Both the position numbers and the translations under genes were made by a program. Below are positions 8,396-15,147 of a stretch of DNA of 64,000 nucleotides, piece after piece; position 1 is the stretch's first letter, and every line of letters starts with the position of its first letter. The notes below the pieces were generated by a model. It was given only the letters and a program-made list of their open reading frames with translations, made no database searches and was not told the DNA's origin. Source of the stretch: Poindextera sp965277425 (GTDB lineage: Bacteria > Pseudomonadota > Alphaproteobacteria > Caulobacterales > Caulobacteraceae); the NCBI GenBank assembly GCA_965277425.1, contig CBDICR010000004.1, positions 62,001 through 126,000 on the forward strand, written 5' to 3'.

Positions 8396-9316
8396 ATGGG
8401 ATTGCTCGATGGCAAGGTTGTGCTGGTCACCGGCGGCGGGCGCGGGATCGGACGGGAGACGGCGATCCTGGCCGCGCGGCAGGGCGCCAAGGTGATCGTC
8501 AACGACCTCGGCGCGGCGCTGAACGGCGAAGGCGCCGACGTTGGCCCGGCCCAGGAGGTGGTGAACGTCATCAAGGCCGCCGGCGGCGAGGCCGCGGCCA
8601 ATACCGAGAGCGTCACCGACCTGCACGCCGTCGGCCGAATGGTGCAGCAGGCCATGGACACCTACGGCGCCCTGCACGCAGTCTCCAACCCGGCCGGGAT
8701 CCTGCGCGACCGCATGGCGCACAACATGACCGAGGACGAGTGGGACGCGATCATGACCGTGCACCTGCGCGGCCACTTCAACGTCGTGCGCGCCACCATC
8801 AACCACTTTCGCACCCAGCAGGACGGCGTCTATGTCATGTGGAGCTCGGGCTCGGGCCTGGTGGGCAATGTCGGCCAGGCCAATTACGGCGCGGCCAAGA
8901 TGGGCATCGCCGCCTTTTCCAGGATCATCGCCATGGAAGGCGCGCGCAACAATGTGCGCTCCAACGCCGTGGCGCCCGGCGCGGCGACGCGGATGACCGA
9001 CTCCGTACCGCGCGACGAGGAGGGCGCCAAGCGGCGCGAGGCCGTGCGCGAGGTGCAAAGCCCAGTGCGGCCGGCCCAGCTGACCGTGGCGCTGATGTCC
9101 GACGCGGCCAAACATATCTCCGGCCAGATCTTCGGCTCCGGCGGCTACAACCTGTCGGTCTATTCGCAGCCGCGCCCGATCCATACCTATGCGCGCGAGG
9201 GCGGCTGGGACGCCGACGGCATCGTCGCCGACTTCTTCCCGCTGGCGGAAAAGGACTTCACCCCACTGGCCCGCACGGCCCCGGCCGCCGCGATTCCGGT
9301 CCCGGCCAAGGGTTAG
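8396..9316 (+). CDS. short-chain dehydrogenase/reductase (SDR), multifunctional-protein-2 type
   Basis: A 306-residue SDR with the cofactor motif TGGGRGIGRET near residue 13, the NPAGILRD stretch in place of the usual NNAG, a serine in MWSSGSGL and the catalytic YGAAK. The long C-terminal extension and the VVNVIKAAGGEAAAN region resemble the 3-hydroxyacyl-CoA dehydrogenase domain of peroxisomal MFE-2/HSD17B4 enzymes. This suggests oxidation of 3-hydroxyacyl-CoA or steroid-like substrates. It has a strong ribosome site, GGAGGA. It is the last ordinary gene before the restriction-modification island. Confidence 0.87.
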   Translation: MGLLDGKVVLVTGGGRGIGRETAILAARQGAKVIVNDLGAALNGEGADVGPAQEVVNVIKAAGGEAAANTESVTDLHAVGRMVQQAMDTYGALHAVSNPAGILRDRMAHNMTEDEWDAIMTVHLRGHFNVVRATINHFRTQQDGVYVMWSSGSGLVGNVGQANYGAAKMGIAAFSRIIAMEGARNNVRSNAVAPGAATRMTDSVPRDEEGAKRREAVREVQSPVRPAQLTVALMSDAAKHISGQIFGSGGYNLSVYSQPRPIHTYAREGGWDADGIVADFFPLAEKDFTPLARTAPAAAIPVPAKG

Positions 9317-9367
9317 GAGGGAGTCCAACTTTTATCCGACACATCGGAGTCGGCCAAAACGACCCTT

Positions 9368-10105
9368 TCAGGCATCGGCGTCTTCGTCTGTTTCGATCGC
9401 TACCGACGCGGCGCCGCCCAGCGCTTCATAGCGCCTCAAGGCGAGCCATTGCAGCCGTTTGGCCTGGGTCAATAGAACGCGCCGCAGACCGCCTTGCACC
9501 TTTCGCTCCGCGATCACTTGCGCAAGGCGCGACAAGATCAGCGCTCGGCGGGCCAACCGAAAGTCTGGGTGTGAGCGGAGGTCAAAGACACGCTCCGAAA
9601 CGATGCGGCCTCGCAAGGACTCCGGCGCTGAGACGGTCAGCCGCCCGGGTGGTGGGTCTTTCTCGTTGAGGATCGCTTTGAACTGTGAGTTCTCGATCGC
9701 CTGCTCCGTGATTAGCAGTTCCAGAGCGTCTAGACGCTGCCGCGCAGCAGTATCGGTGCGCGGAGCGTCCTGAAGTTCGGGCAGGGGCCAGACCTCGATC
9801 TGAAATACTTCGAATGGGTCGAGCACCGACATAGCCACGGCGTCGGTGCGTTGGTTCGTCAGATGGCGACGGATGCGGGTACGGAGTCGCTCGTTAGTCT
9901 GGCCAACATAGATCGGCTCGCCGTCGTAATCGAAGAAGGCGTAGACGCCCCAGCGGTAGTTACCGACCGGGATCGCCAAACCGCCGTTCGGGCCGAAGGG
10001 CGTTTCAAGGAAGCGCTGCAGATTGGCGCGCAGGTCCTCGGTTTCGAAAGGCGGAAAATTCGTTGCATCGGGGTCCCGACCAAACAGAGTTTCCGGCTCA
10101 GACAC
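9368..10105 (-). CDS. GIY-YIG nuclease family protein, probable restriction endonuclease (Eco29kI-like)
   Basis: A 245-residue protein from a GTG start that overlaps the previous stop by 8 bp. GVYAFFDYDGEPIYVGQT (residues 53-70) is the GIY-YIG pair, followed by arginines in RLRTRIRRHL and by a candidate metal-binding Glu and Asn in LLITEQAIENSQF and AILNE (about E134 and N147). GIY-YIG nucleases include the type II enzymes Eco29kI, Hpy188I and Cfr42I, and the extra N- and C-terminal flanks here fit a stand-alone restriction enzyme rather than a repair nuclease. Its place as the last gene of a methyltransferase operon supports a cleavage role; the site is unknown. Confidence 0.75.
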   Translation of the reverse strand: MSEPETLFGRDPDATNFPPFETEDLRANLQRFLETPFGPNGGLAIPVGNYRWGVYAFFDYDGEPIYVGQTNERLRTRIRRHLTNQRTDAVAMSVLDPFEVFQIEVWPLPELQDAPRTDTAARQRLDALELLITEQAIENSQFKAILNEKDPPPGRLTVSAPESLRGRIVSERVFDLRSHPDFRLARRALILSRLAQVIAERKVQGGLRRVLLTQAKRLQWLALRRYEALGGAASVAIETDEDADA

Positions 10106-10958
10106 GGCGGATCGCCGTCATCTCCGAGGCATGCTGGATAAGGCCGTTGCGCCGGATTGCCGTTCGGCGAAAGAGTCCGTCGCCCTGCTCGCTGAGTTCG
10201 ATGTCGACATAATTGACCTCGTCATCCTGCCCGCCGAAGGCGCGATGAAACGCGTCGAGCAGCTCGACCTGGCCCAACGCCCGCGCTGCCGCGAAAGGAG
10301 CGTCGAGGGAGGGGATTTGCCCCGGTAGCACATAGATGCACGGCGGCGGAGTGGTGAAGGGGCCTAGCGCGGTGGTGCGGTTCGACGGCGCCAAGCCAGT
10401 CAGCTTCGGGCACGGCCGACCGGGGGTGCCGCAGATCATGTCCCAGATCACCAGGTCGTCGACGCGTTGATGGCGACTGATCATCTCGGCGCTCAATCGG
10501 GTGTGAATTCCAGACCAGGCGTTTCGCCGCGGGTCCGCCCCAGTATTCGTACACAGACTCCAGGTGACGAATTCGTCGGCCTCCGGCGGCCGCTCGAAGA
10601 TATTGGTGTTAGCTCCGTCCAAGCAGCCCTTCTGGTCGATAACCGCCAGGCGGCCGCTGTTCAGCTGAACATAATAGTCATTGCGCGCGCCGCCCTTGGC
10701 TCGATCCCATTCGGCGATGAAGCCGGCATCCTGCATGTGATTAAGGACGTGCTGAACAAACTCTCGCTTGCCGCGTAAGGTCGCGGAAAATTCGCCGCGG
10801 AGCTTCTCGATCGCGCCCCGGAGGATGGGGGAACGGTAGAAGCTTGCTTCATCCAGCCCGTGGTCGCCCAATTGGTGGGCTTGGGTTTTTAGCGCGTCCG
10901 CGAACCGGTCGATTTGGGCGCGAAGCCTAGAATCCTGTTCGCAAGGAATGACGCTCAA
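10098..10958 (-). CDS. uncharacterised restriction-modification-associated protein, possible PD-(D/E)XK nuclease
   Basis: I do not recognise this 286-residue protein as a named family. It starts with TTG overlapping the methyltransferase stop (TTGA) and ends overlapping the GIY-YIG start, so it belongs to the operon. The segment GGARNDYYVQL followed about 12 residues later by AVIDQKGCLDG has the spacing of a PD-(D/E)XK active site (Asp, then Asp-x-Lys on the next strand). That would make it a nuclease or a degenerate nuclease-like specificity subunit. The N-terminal 100 residues look helical. The C-terminal half contains LVIWDMICGTPGRPCPKLTG. No membrane segments are seen. The nuclease reading is inference. 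Confidence 0.6.
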   Translation of the reverse strand: MSVIPCEQDSRLRAQIDRFADALKTQAHQLGDHGLDEASFYRSPILRGAIEKLRGEFSATLRGKREFVQHVLNHMQDAGFIAEWDRAKGGARNDYYVQLNSGRLAVIDQKGCLDGANTNIFERPPEADEFVTWSLCTNTGADPRRNAWSGIHTRLSAEMISRHQRVDDLVIWDMICGTPGRPCPKLTGLAPSNRTTALGPFTTPPPCIYVLPGQIPSLDAPFAAARALGQVELLDAFHRAFGGQDDEVNYVDIELSEQGDGLFRRTAIRRNGLIQHASEMTAIRRV

Positions 10959-12109
10959 GCGACTGCAGCCTTAGACTTGGCTTTCGAACCTATACCCAAC
11001 AACGGCTCAAAGATGTGTTCGGCTAAGTGGCGCACGACGGGGACGGCCACGCCATCGCCAGTGAGGTGGTAGGCCTCATTGTAGTTCTTCGGCAGTTTGT
11101 ATGTCTTTTTCAAACCCATCAAGCTGGCTGTCTCGCGTGCGGAGATCAGGCGGCTGCGGACCTTTTCGCCGTCGACAACCACGATCACTTGGCGGCTTGA
11201 GCCGCCAGCCGGTGTCCGTAAGCAGCCGGCTACATCGTCAAACCGGATCTCGGCCCGTTGGACCTTCACGCCCTTTTCGTTGAAGCGGGTCCGCTTATAG
11301 ACGCCGCCGACCATCCGGCGGCCGGCTCGTTTGGCCGCCTTCACTTTGTCGAGGTTGATCGATGACATCATCGCTAGGAGCTGCTCTGTCTCAGCTTCGG
11401 TATGCCAGGAAACGCTGGTCGGCTTCTCCTCGATCAGATCTGCAAAGCATTGCTTGCGGCGCGGCGGCGTGGGTACGTTCCACCAAACGAGGTTCTTGAG
11501 TGCAGACTTGCTGACGGGTTCGAAGGCGCGCCGCAACGCTGACGGGTGAAAAGGTTCGATCGGTCCGCTTGAGACTAAGGACGAGTCGATCTCGACATCG
11601 GCTCGTACGCCGATGACGAACAACCTAGGCCGGGACTGGGGCACGAAGAGCGAGGCGTTGATGACCAAGGCGCCGTAGCAGTAGCCCGCATCGGCGAACG
11701 TCTTGCAGATTGCTTCGAAGTCGGTGCCGTTGTGGGAGGTCAGCGTTCCGCAGACGTTTTCGAGGGCGACCATCTTGGGCCCGCGGCCTTCCGCGATCAG
11801 CGCCTTCACAATGTCCCAGAACGGATAGAAGGTTCCTGAACGCTCGCCCCTCAACCCGGCGCCGCCACCGGCCAGAGAAAGGTCCTGGCAGGGGAACGAG
11901 CCCCAGATCAGGTCGGCTTGGCCGGGGAGCTGCGCGGTTGTGATCTTACGGACATCACCGACCGCCAACTCGCCGCCCGCACCCCAGTTGTCCTGGTAGG
12001 TAAGACCCTTCTTGCCGTCAAAGTCGTTGGCGAACAGGCAGGTCCAGTTGGTCCCAAGACCAGCTCGGGCCATGCCTCCGCCGGCGAAGAACTCGTAGAA
12101 CTTAGCCAT
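10955..12109 (-). CDS. DNA (cytosine-5-)-methyltransferase
   Basis: A 384-residue C5-methyltransferase with the ordered motifs I (FFAGGGMARAGLG, SAM binding), IV (GSFPCQDLSLAG, catalytic Cys near residue 74), VI (ALENVCG), VIII (QSRPRLFVIGV), IX (RLISARETASLMG) and X (TGDGVAVPVVRHLAEHI). The enzyme transfers a methyl group from SAM to cytosine C5 in a specific DNA site and would protect host DNA against the nuclease encoded downstream. The start overlaps the RHH gene by 8 bp. The target site cannot be read from sequence. Confidence 0.93.
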   Translation of the reverse strand: MAKFYEFFAGGGMARAGLGTNWTCLFANDFDGKKGLTYQDNWGAGGELAVGDVRKITTAQLPGQADLIWGSFPCQDLSLAGGGAGLRGERSGTFYPFWDIVKALIAEGRGPKMVALENVCGTLTSHNGTDFEAICKTFADAGYCYGALVINASLFVPQSRPRLFVIGVRADVEIDSSLVSSGPIEPFHPSALRRAFEPVSKSALKNLVWWNVPTPPRRKQCFADLIEEKPTSVSWHTEAETEQLLAMMSSINLDKVKAAKRAGRRMVGGVYKRTRFNEKGVKVQRAEIRFDDVAGCLRTPAGGSSRQVIVVVDGEKVRSRLISARETASLMGLKKTYKLPKNYNEAYHLTGDGVAVPVVRHLAEHIFEPLLGIGSKAKSKAAVA

Positions 12110-12314
12110 TGCGACGCCGGTCTTCCCGATGGGTGTTTTCCGCGCGGTCTCGAGCCAGTTTCTCTTCGACTGCTTCGGTTATCCAAGTGTTACGGGAGAT
12201 CGCACCCGGCCGGCCACTGCGACAGTCGTCGATCGCGTGGAAGGTTTCAGCAGATAGCCTGAGATTGATGCGGTCCAATGCGCGAATGCAGGCCGTTTTC
12301 GAATCGCTGTTCAT
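12102..12314 (-). CDS. small ribbon-helix-helix-like regulator of the restriction-modification operon
   Basis: A 70-residue protein from the ATG at 12314. The segment RINLRLSAETFHAIDDC, then SRNTWITEAVEEKLA, has the strand-helix-helix spacing of Arc/CopG-type RHH DNA-binding proteins, with an acidic and basic tail. A longer frame upstream exists, but it would overlap the divergent gene start and has no better ribosome site. The gene is first in the operon and overlaps the methyltransferase by 8 bp. Two 8-bp palindromes sit exactly over and before its start codon, which suggests that it represses itself and times methylation against cleavage, like C proteins in other systems. Confidence 0.65.
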   Translation of the reverse strand: MNSDSKTACIRALDRINLRLSAETFHAIDDCRSGRPGAISRNTWITEAVEEKLARDRAENTHREDRRRNG

Positions 12315-12332
12315 GGCGCCACACTGGCGCCA
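12314..12332. promoter_or_regulatory. tandem TGGCGCCA palindromes, putative operator
   Basis: TGGCGCCA is a perfect 8-bp palindrome. It occurs at 12314-12321 and again at 12325-12332, one helical turn apart (11 bp), and the first copy overlaps the start codon of the RHH gene. RHH regulators typically bind tandem short palindromes at this spacing. Binding would block transcription or ribosome access of the restriction-modification operon. Operator function is inferred from position and symmetry. Confidence 0.55.
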
Positions 12333-12360
12333 CAGCGTAGCTCCGTCGAGTGTTTCTATT

Positions 12361-12380
12361 TTGTTCCAATTTGGAAACAA
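12361..12380. promoter_or_regulatory. imperfect palindrome in the divergent promoter region
   Basis: TTGTTCCAATTTGGAAACAA is a near-perfect inverted repeat (one base inserted in one arm) in the AT-rich gap between the restriction-modification operon and the divergent unknown gene. On the minus strand it supplies a possible -35 (TTGTTT) with a candidate -10 (TAGAAA) 16 bp downstream. It could be a second control site acting on both directions. Confidence 0.4.
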
Positions 12381-12408
12381 GTTCAAGACACCGCGCAGGG
12401 GAGGATTC

Positions 12409-12990
12409 ATGGCGGTCGAACATACGTATCAGCAGCCGATTGTTCGTTTGATCGACGTCGACCAGCTCGCGGAGATTACCGACGAGGAGGCGGATGCCGG
12501 CGAGGATGTCGGTCTAGAAGGCAATCAGCAATACCGCGACATCCGATCGATTGGTTGGGACTTCGTGGCTGAATCGCTGGAAAGGGAAAAGACACTGTTC
12601 GCGCGGTTCGCCGAAGCCGTCGACATCGATGAAGAGGCTGATCTCTACGCCGAGGAGATCGAAGGGGCGGTCTTTCCTGAAGAAGATCTCTGGGGTCTGG
12701 ACATTGGCGTTATCAGCGCTGTGATGGCGCTGTCGGCGCTCGGCGCCGTGACCGTCAGCAGTTGCAACGCCGGCGGCTTTGGCGGGAGCCATGTCGAGCA
12801 GTTCCCGCTAGTCGCGTTCTTCCTTCCCCGGGTGGCGGCGGCCGAGGTGTTGGCGATCGCCGAGGTAGCGGACGTTGGCCTGGACATGACGAACGCAGGT
12901 TTGGCGCGACTCTATGGCCGATCCGACTTCGACTTGCACCGTTTTGCCGAAGTGGCGCTTGCACGGCAACGTGCGCGCGAAGCGCACTAG
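12409..12990 (+). CDS. hypothetical protein divergent from the restriction-modification operon
   Basis: A 193-residue acidic protein starting at the ATG at 12409 after a strong GGGGAGGA ribosome site. I do not recognise a named family. The N-terminal half is rich in Glu and Asp. The middle reads GLDIGVISAVMALSALGAV and then TVSSCNAGGFGGSHVEQFP, where Cys, Asn and His look like conserved functional residues. The C-terminal part alternates strands and helices (LVAFFLPRVAAAEVLAIAE). No signal peptide is seen; the hydrophobic stretch is short and probably a core helix. Its position suggests it is cargo or part of the defence island. Function unknown. Confidence 0.7.
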   Translation: MAVEHTYQQPIVRLIDVDQLAEITDEEADAGEDVGLEGNQQYRDIRSIGWDFVAESLEREKTLFARFAEAVDIDEEADLYAEEIEGAVFPEEDLWGLDIGVISAVMALSALGAVTVSSCNAGGFGGSHVEQFPLVAFFLPRVAAAEVLAIAEVADVGLDMTNAGLARLYGRSDFDLHRFAEVALARQRAREAH

Positions 12991-13080
12991 CCGCCGAGTT
13001 GACCGATGAGATTGGCTGCGAGTATCCCGTTTGACAGATCACTTCTTGTTCTGAAGCCGCCAGCATTGGCAGCCATTTAA

Positions 13081-13443
13081 CTAGGGCCGCCGACCGACCA
13101 CGATCTCGACGCCGCCGGCGGCCGCGTCGGGGGCGAGGGCCTCGGGTTTTTCGATGCGGACGCGGGCGCTCAGCACCTTGGGGTCGTCGAGGCAGTCGCG
13201 GGCCAGACGTTCGGCGAAGGTCTCGACCAGCTTGAAGTGGCCGGTTTGCGCCAGGGCCAACGCCTTGTCGGCGACCGCGGCGTAGCTGACCGTATCGGTG
13301 ATGTGCTCGCAGGAGACCGGTTCGAGGTCGAGCTCGATATCGGCGATCAGCGGCTGGCGGCGGCCATATTCGTGATCATAGACCCCGACCTCGACCGACA
13401 GCACCAGGCCGCGGACGAAGATCTTCAGCCCCTCGACGCTCAT
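13081..13443 (-). CDS. folB: dihydroneopterin aldolase family protein
   Basis: A 120-residue protein beginning MSVEGLKIFVRGLVLSVEVG. The N-terminal strand with GVYDHEYGRRQPLIADIELD and the central helix FKLVETFAERLARDCL match FolB, which cleaves dihydroneopterin to 6-hydroxymethyl-dihydropterin in folate synthesis. The Glu and Tyr/His positions of the family are recognisable. The start overlaps the stop of the upstream SDR by 4 bp, and that SDR looks like a pteridine reductase, so the pair probably serves pterin metabolism. Confidence 0.85.
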   Translation of the reverse strand: MSVEGLKIFVRGLVLSVEVGVYDHEYGRRQPLIADIELDLEPVSCEHITDTVSYAAVADKALALAQTGHFKLVETFAERLARDCLDDPKVLSARVRIEKPEALAPDAAAGGVEIVVGRRP

Positions 13444-14189
13444 GGACCGATCACGTCGGGCGTCCGCCAAGCCAGGTGCTGGCCGCCGTCCACCGCGATC
13501 ATCTGGCCGGTCACCGAGGTCGCGTCGATCAGATAGGTCAGCGCCTGGGCGATCTCTTCCGGCGTGGTGCGCTGTTGCAAAAGGATGTGTTCGGCTTCGG
13601 CGGCGAACGCCTCGGTGCTCTGGTGGGTCGAGGGTAGGGTGGGACCCGGCCCGACGCCATTGACGCGGATCTTGGGCGCCAGCGCCTGGGCTAGCATGCG
13701 GGTCGCATTCCAGAGCCCGGCCTTGGAAAGCGCATAGCTGAAGAATTGCGGGGTGGGACGCAGCACGCGCTGGTCGATGATGTTGACGATCAGCGATCCC
13801 GCCGGCGCCTGGCGGGCGAAAGCCTGGGCGAGCAGAACCGGGGCGCGGAAGTTCGCCGCCATGTGCGCGTCCCACGAGGCCGGGTTGAGGGTCTCGATGC
13901 GGTCGTCCTCGAACAGCGAGGCGTTATTGACCAGCAGCGTCAGCGGCCCGATCGCGGCCCTGGCCTCGTCGACCAGCGCCGGCAGGGCGGATGCGTCGGC
14001 GAGGTCGGCGGCGAGGGCGTGGGCATGGCCGCCCATGGCCTCGATCTCGGCGCAGACCTCTTCGGCCTCGTCGGCGGAACGGTGATGATGGACGACGACG
14101 CCGTAGCCGGCCCTGGCCGCCTCAAGCGCCAGGCAACGGCCGATGCGCCGCGCCGCGCCGGTGACCAGCGCGCCGCCCCGTCCGGTCAT
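13440..14189 (-). CDS. SDR family oxidoreductase, pteridine-reductase-like (FolM/PTR1 type)
   Basis: A 249-residue SDR whose cofactor motif is TGAARRIGRCLA. The TGxxxRxG variant instead of the usual TGxxxGxG is the mark of pteridine reductases and FolM-type dihydromonapterin reductases. HHHRSADEAEEV fits NADPH binding, with NNAS near residue 87 and YALSKAGLWNAT as the catalytic Tyr-x3-Lys. Coupling to folB by a 4-bp overlap supports a role in reducing pterins in the cytosol. It could still be a general SDR. Confidence 0.82.
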   Translation of the reverse strand: MTGRGGALVTGAARRIGRCLALEAARAGYGVVVHHHRSADEAEEVCAEIEAMGGHAHALAADLADASALPALVDEARAAIGPLTLLVNNASLFEDDRIETLNPASWDAHMAANFRAPVLLAQAFARQAPAGSLIVNIIDQRVLRPTPQFFSYALSKAGLWNATRMLAQALAPKIRVNGVGPGPTLPSTHQSTEAFAAEAEHILLQQRTTPEEIAQALTYLIDATSVTGQMIAVDGGQHLAWRTPDVIGP

Positions 14190-14194
14190 GGACG

Positions 14195-14275
14195 TCAGTC
14201 GAACCGGCCGAACTCGAGGCGATTCAGCAGACCCATGACGGCGATGAAGACGATGATCATGAAGATCGCGGACAT
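14195..14275 (-). CDS. 26-residue single-span membrane miniprotein
   Basis: A tiny frame of 26 codons beginning MSAIFMIIVFIAVMG and ending in LEFGRFD. Residues 2-17 form one hydrophobic helix, followed by a short charged tail, as in small membrane proteins. A GGAG ribosome site lies about ten bases before the ATG. It stands immediately upstream of the pteridine-reductase-like gene on the same strand, 5 bp before its ATG. I have a memory of similar short proteins in Caulobacterales, but that is not checked. Confidence 0.5.
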   Translation of the reverse strand: MSAIFMIIVFIAVMGLLNRLEFGRFD

Positions 14276-14339
14276 TTGGCGGGTCTCCGGTGCTGGCGCC
14301 GCTTTACCCATCCGCGCCGCTGACCGCAAGCGGGCCCTT

Positions 14340-14508
14340 GATCCTCACCCATAGGGGGAGGGGGACCATGCGCAGCATGGTGGAGGGGGTGCGCCGCGAC
14401 TCGGCGCTGAAGGCGCAGCCATTCGATCAATCCTGGGACGGGCGCGGCCGGCATCGCACCGCCTCCACCGCGTTGCACGCGGTCCCCCTCCCCCTACGGT
14501 GGAGGATC
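14340..14508. repeat. MITE-like inverted-repeat element
   Basis: Two arms of about 52 bp (14340-14391 and 14457-14508) are near-perfect inverted copies of each other around a 65-bp centre. Each arm carries a run resembling AGGGGGAGGGGGACC and a GGTGGAGG motif. The element fills the gap before the Nudix gene and has no coding content. It could fold into a long hairpin. It resembles dispersed palindromic elements common between alphaproteobacterial genes. Confidence 0.75.
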
Positions 14509-14551
14509 TTGGGCGATGACCCCGGCGCCCAAAGGGCTAAGCTTCAGCGCC

Positions 14552-15022
14552 ATGTCCCTGCGTACGCGATTCGAGCCGCTGATCCGGCCTTTCTTTCATC
14601 TCTATGCGCGAACGCGGCGCGGGATGACGCTGGGCGTGCGCGGCCTGGTGCTCGACGCCGAAGGCCGCGTGCTTCTGGTCCGGCACACCTATGTGAAGGG
14701 CTGGCACATGCCCGGCGGCGGGGTGGAGCGCGGCGAGACGGCGGAAGTCGCCCTGGGCCGCGAACTGGTCGAGGAGGCGGGCGTCGCCCTGACCGCGTCG
14801 CCGACCCTGGTTTCCGTTCACAGCGCCCACGCCAAGTTCAAGGGCGACCACATCCTCTTCTATCGGGTGCCGCAGTGGGCGCCGTGCGCGGCCACCTCGC
14901 GCGGCGAGATCGCCGAGATCGGCTGGTTCGCGCCAGACGCCCTTCCCGCCGGGACCACCGACGGCACGCGCGGGCGCATCGCCGAGGCGCTGGGCGGGGT
15001 GGTCCGCCGTCCGCTCTGGTGA
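14552..15022 (+). CDS. Nudix hydrolase domain protein
   Basis: A 156-residue protein from the ATG at 14552 (MSLRTRF). The Nudix box runs from GGGVERGETAEVALGRE to LVEEAG and satisfies the GX5EX7REUXEEXGU pattern. These enzymes hydrolyse nucleoside-diphosphate-linked compounds using Mg ions held by the box glutamates. An N-terminal basic helix (RPFFHLYARTRRG) precedes the domain. The substrate is not readable. It is a single gene between a repeat element and the aldehyde dehydrogenase. Confidence 0.88.
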   Translation: MSLRTRFEPLIRPFFHLYARTRRGMTLGVRGLVLDAEGRVLLVRHTYVKGWHMPGGGVERGETAEVALGRELVEEAGVALTASPTLVSVHSAHAKFKGDHILFYRVPQWAPCAATSRGEIAEIGWFAPDALPAGTTDGTRGRIAEALGGVVRRPLW

Positions 15023-15147
15023 GTCGAAAAGCACCGAATTTCCTTCTCCCCCTTCCAGAATGAACCACGATCACTAATATGCGCCGCCGAAGAGGGCCCG
15101 GCGGATAAACGCTCGTGGCCGGTGGGACGAAGCCCCAGGAGGATCGC

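Noticed and set aside
7517..9328. 603-codon minus-strand frame across the esterase and SDR genes
   Set aside because: It is low-complexity and overlaps two well-supported plus-strand genes.
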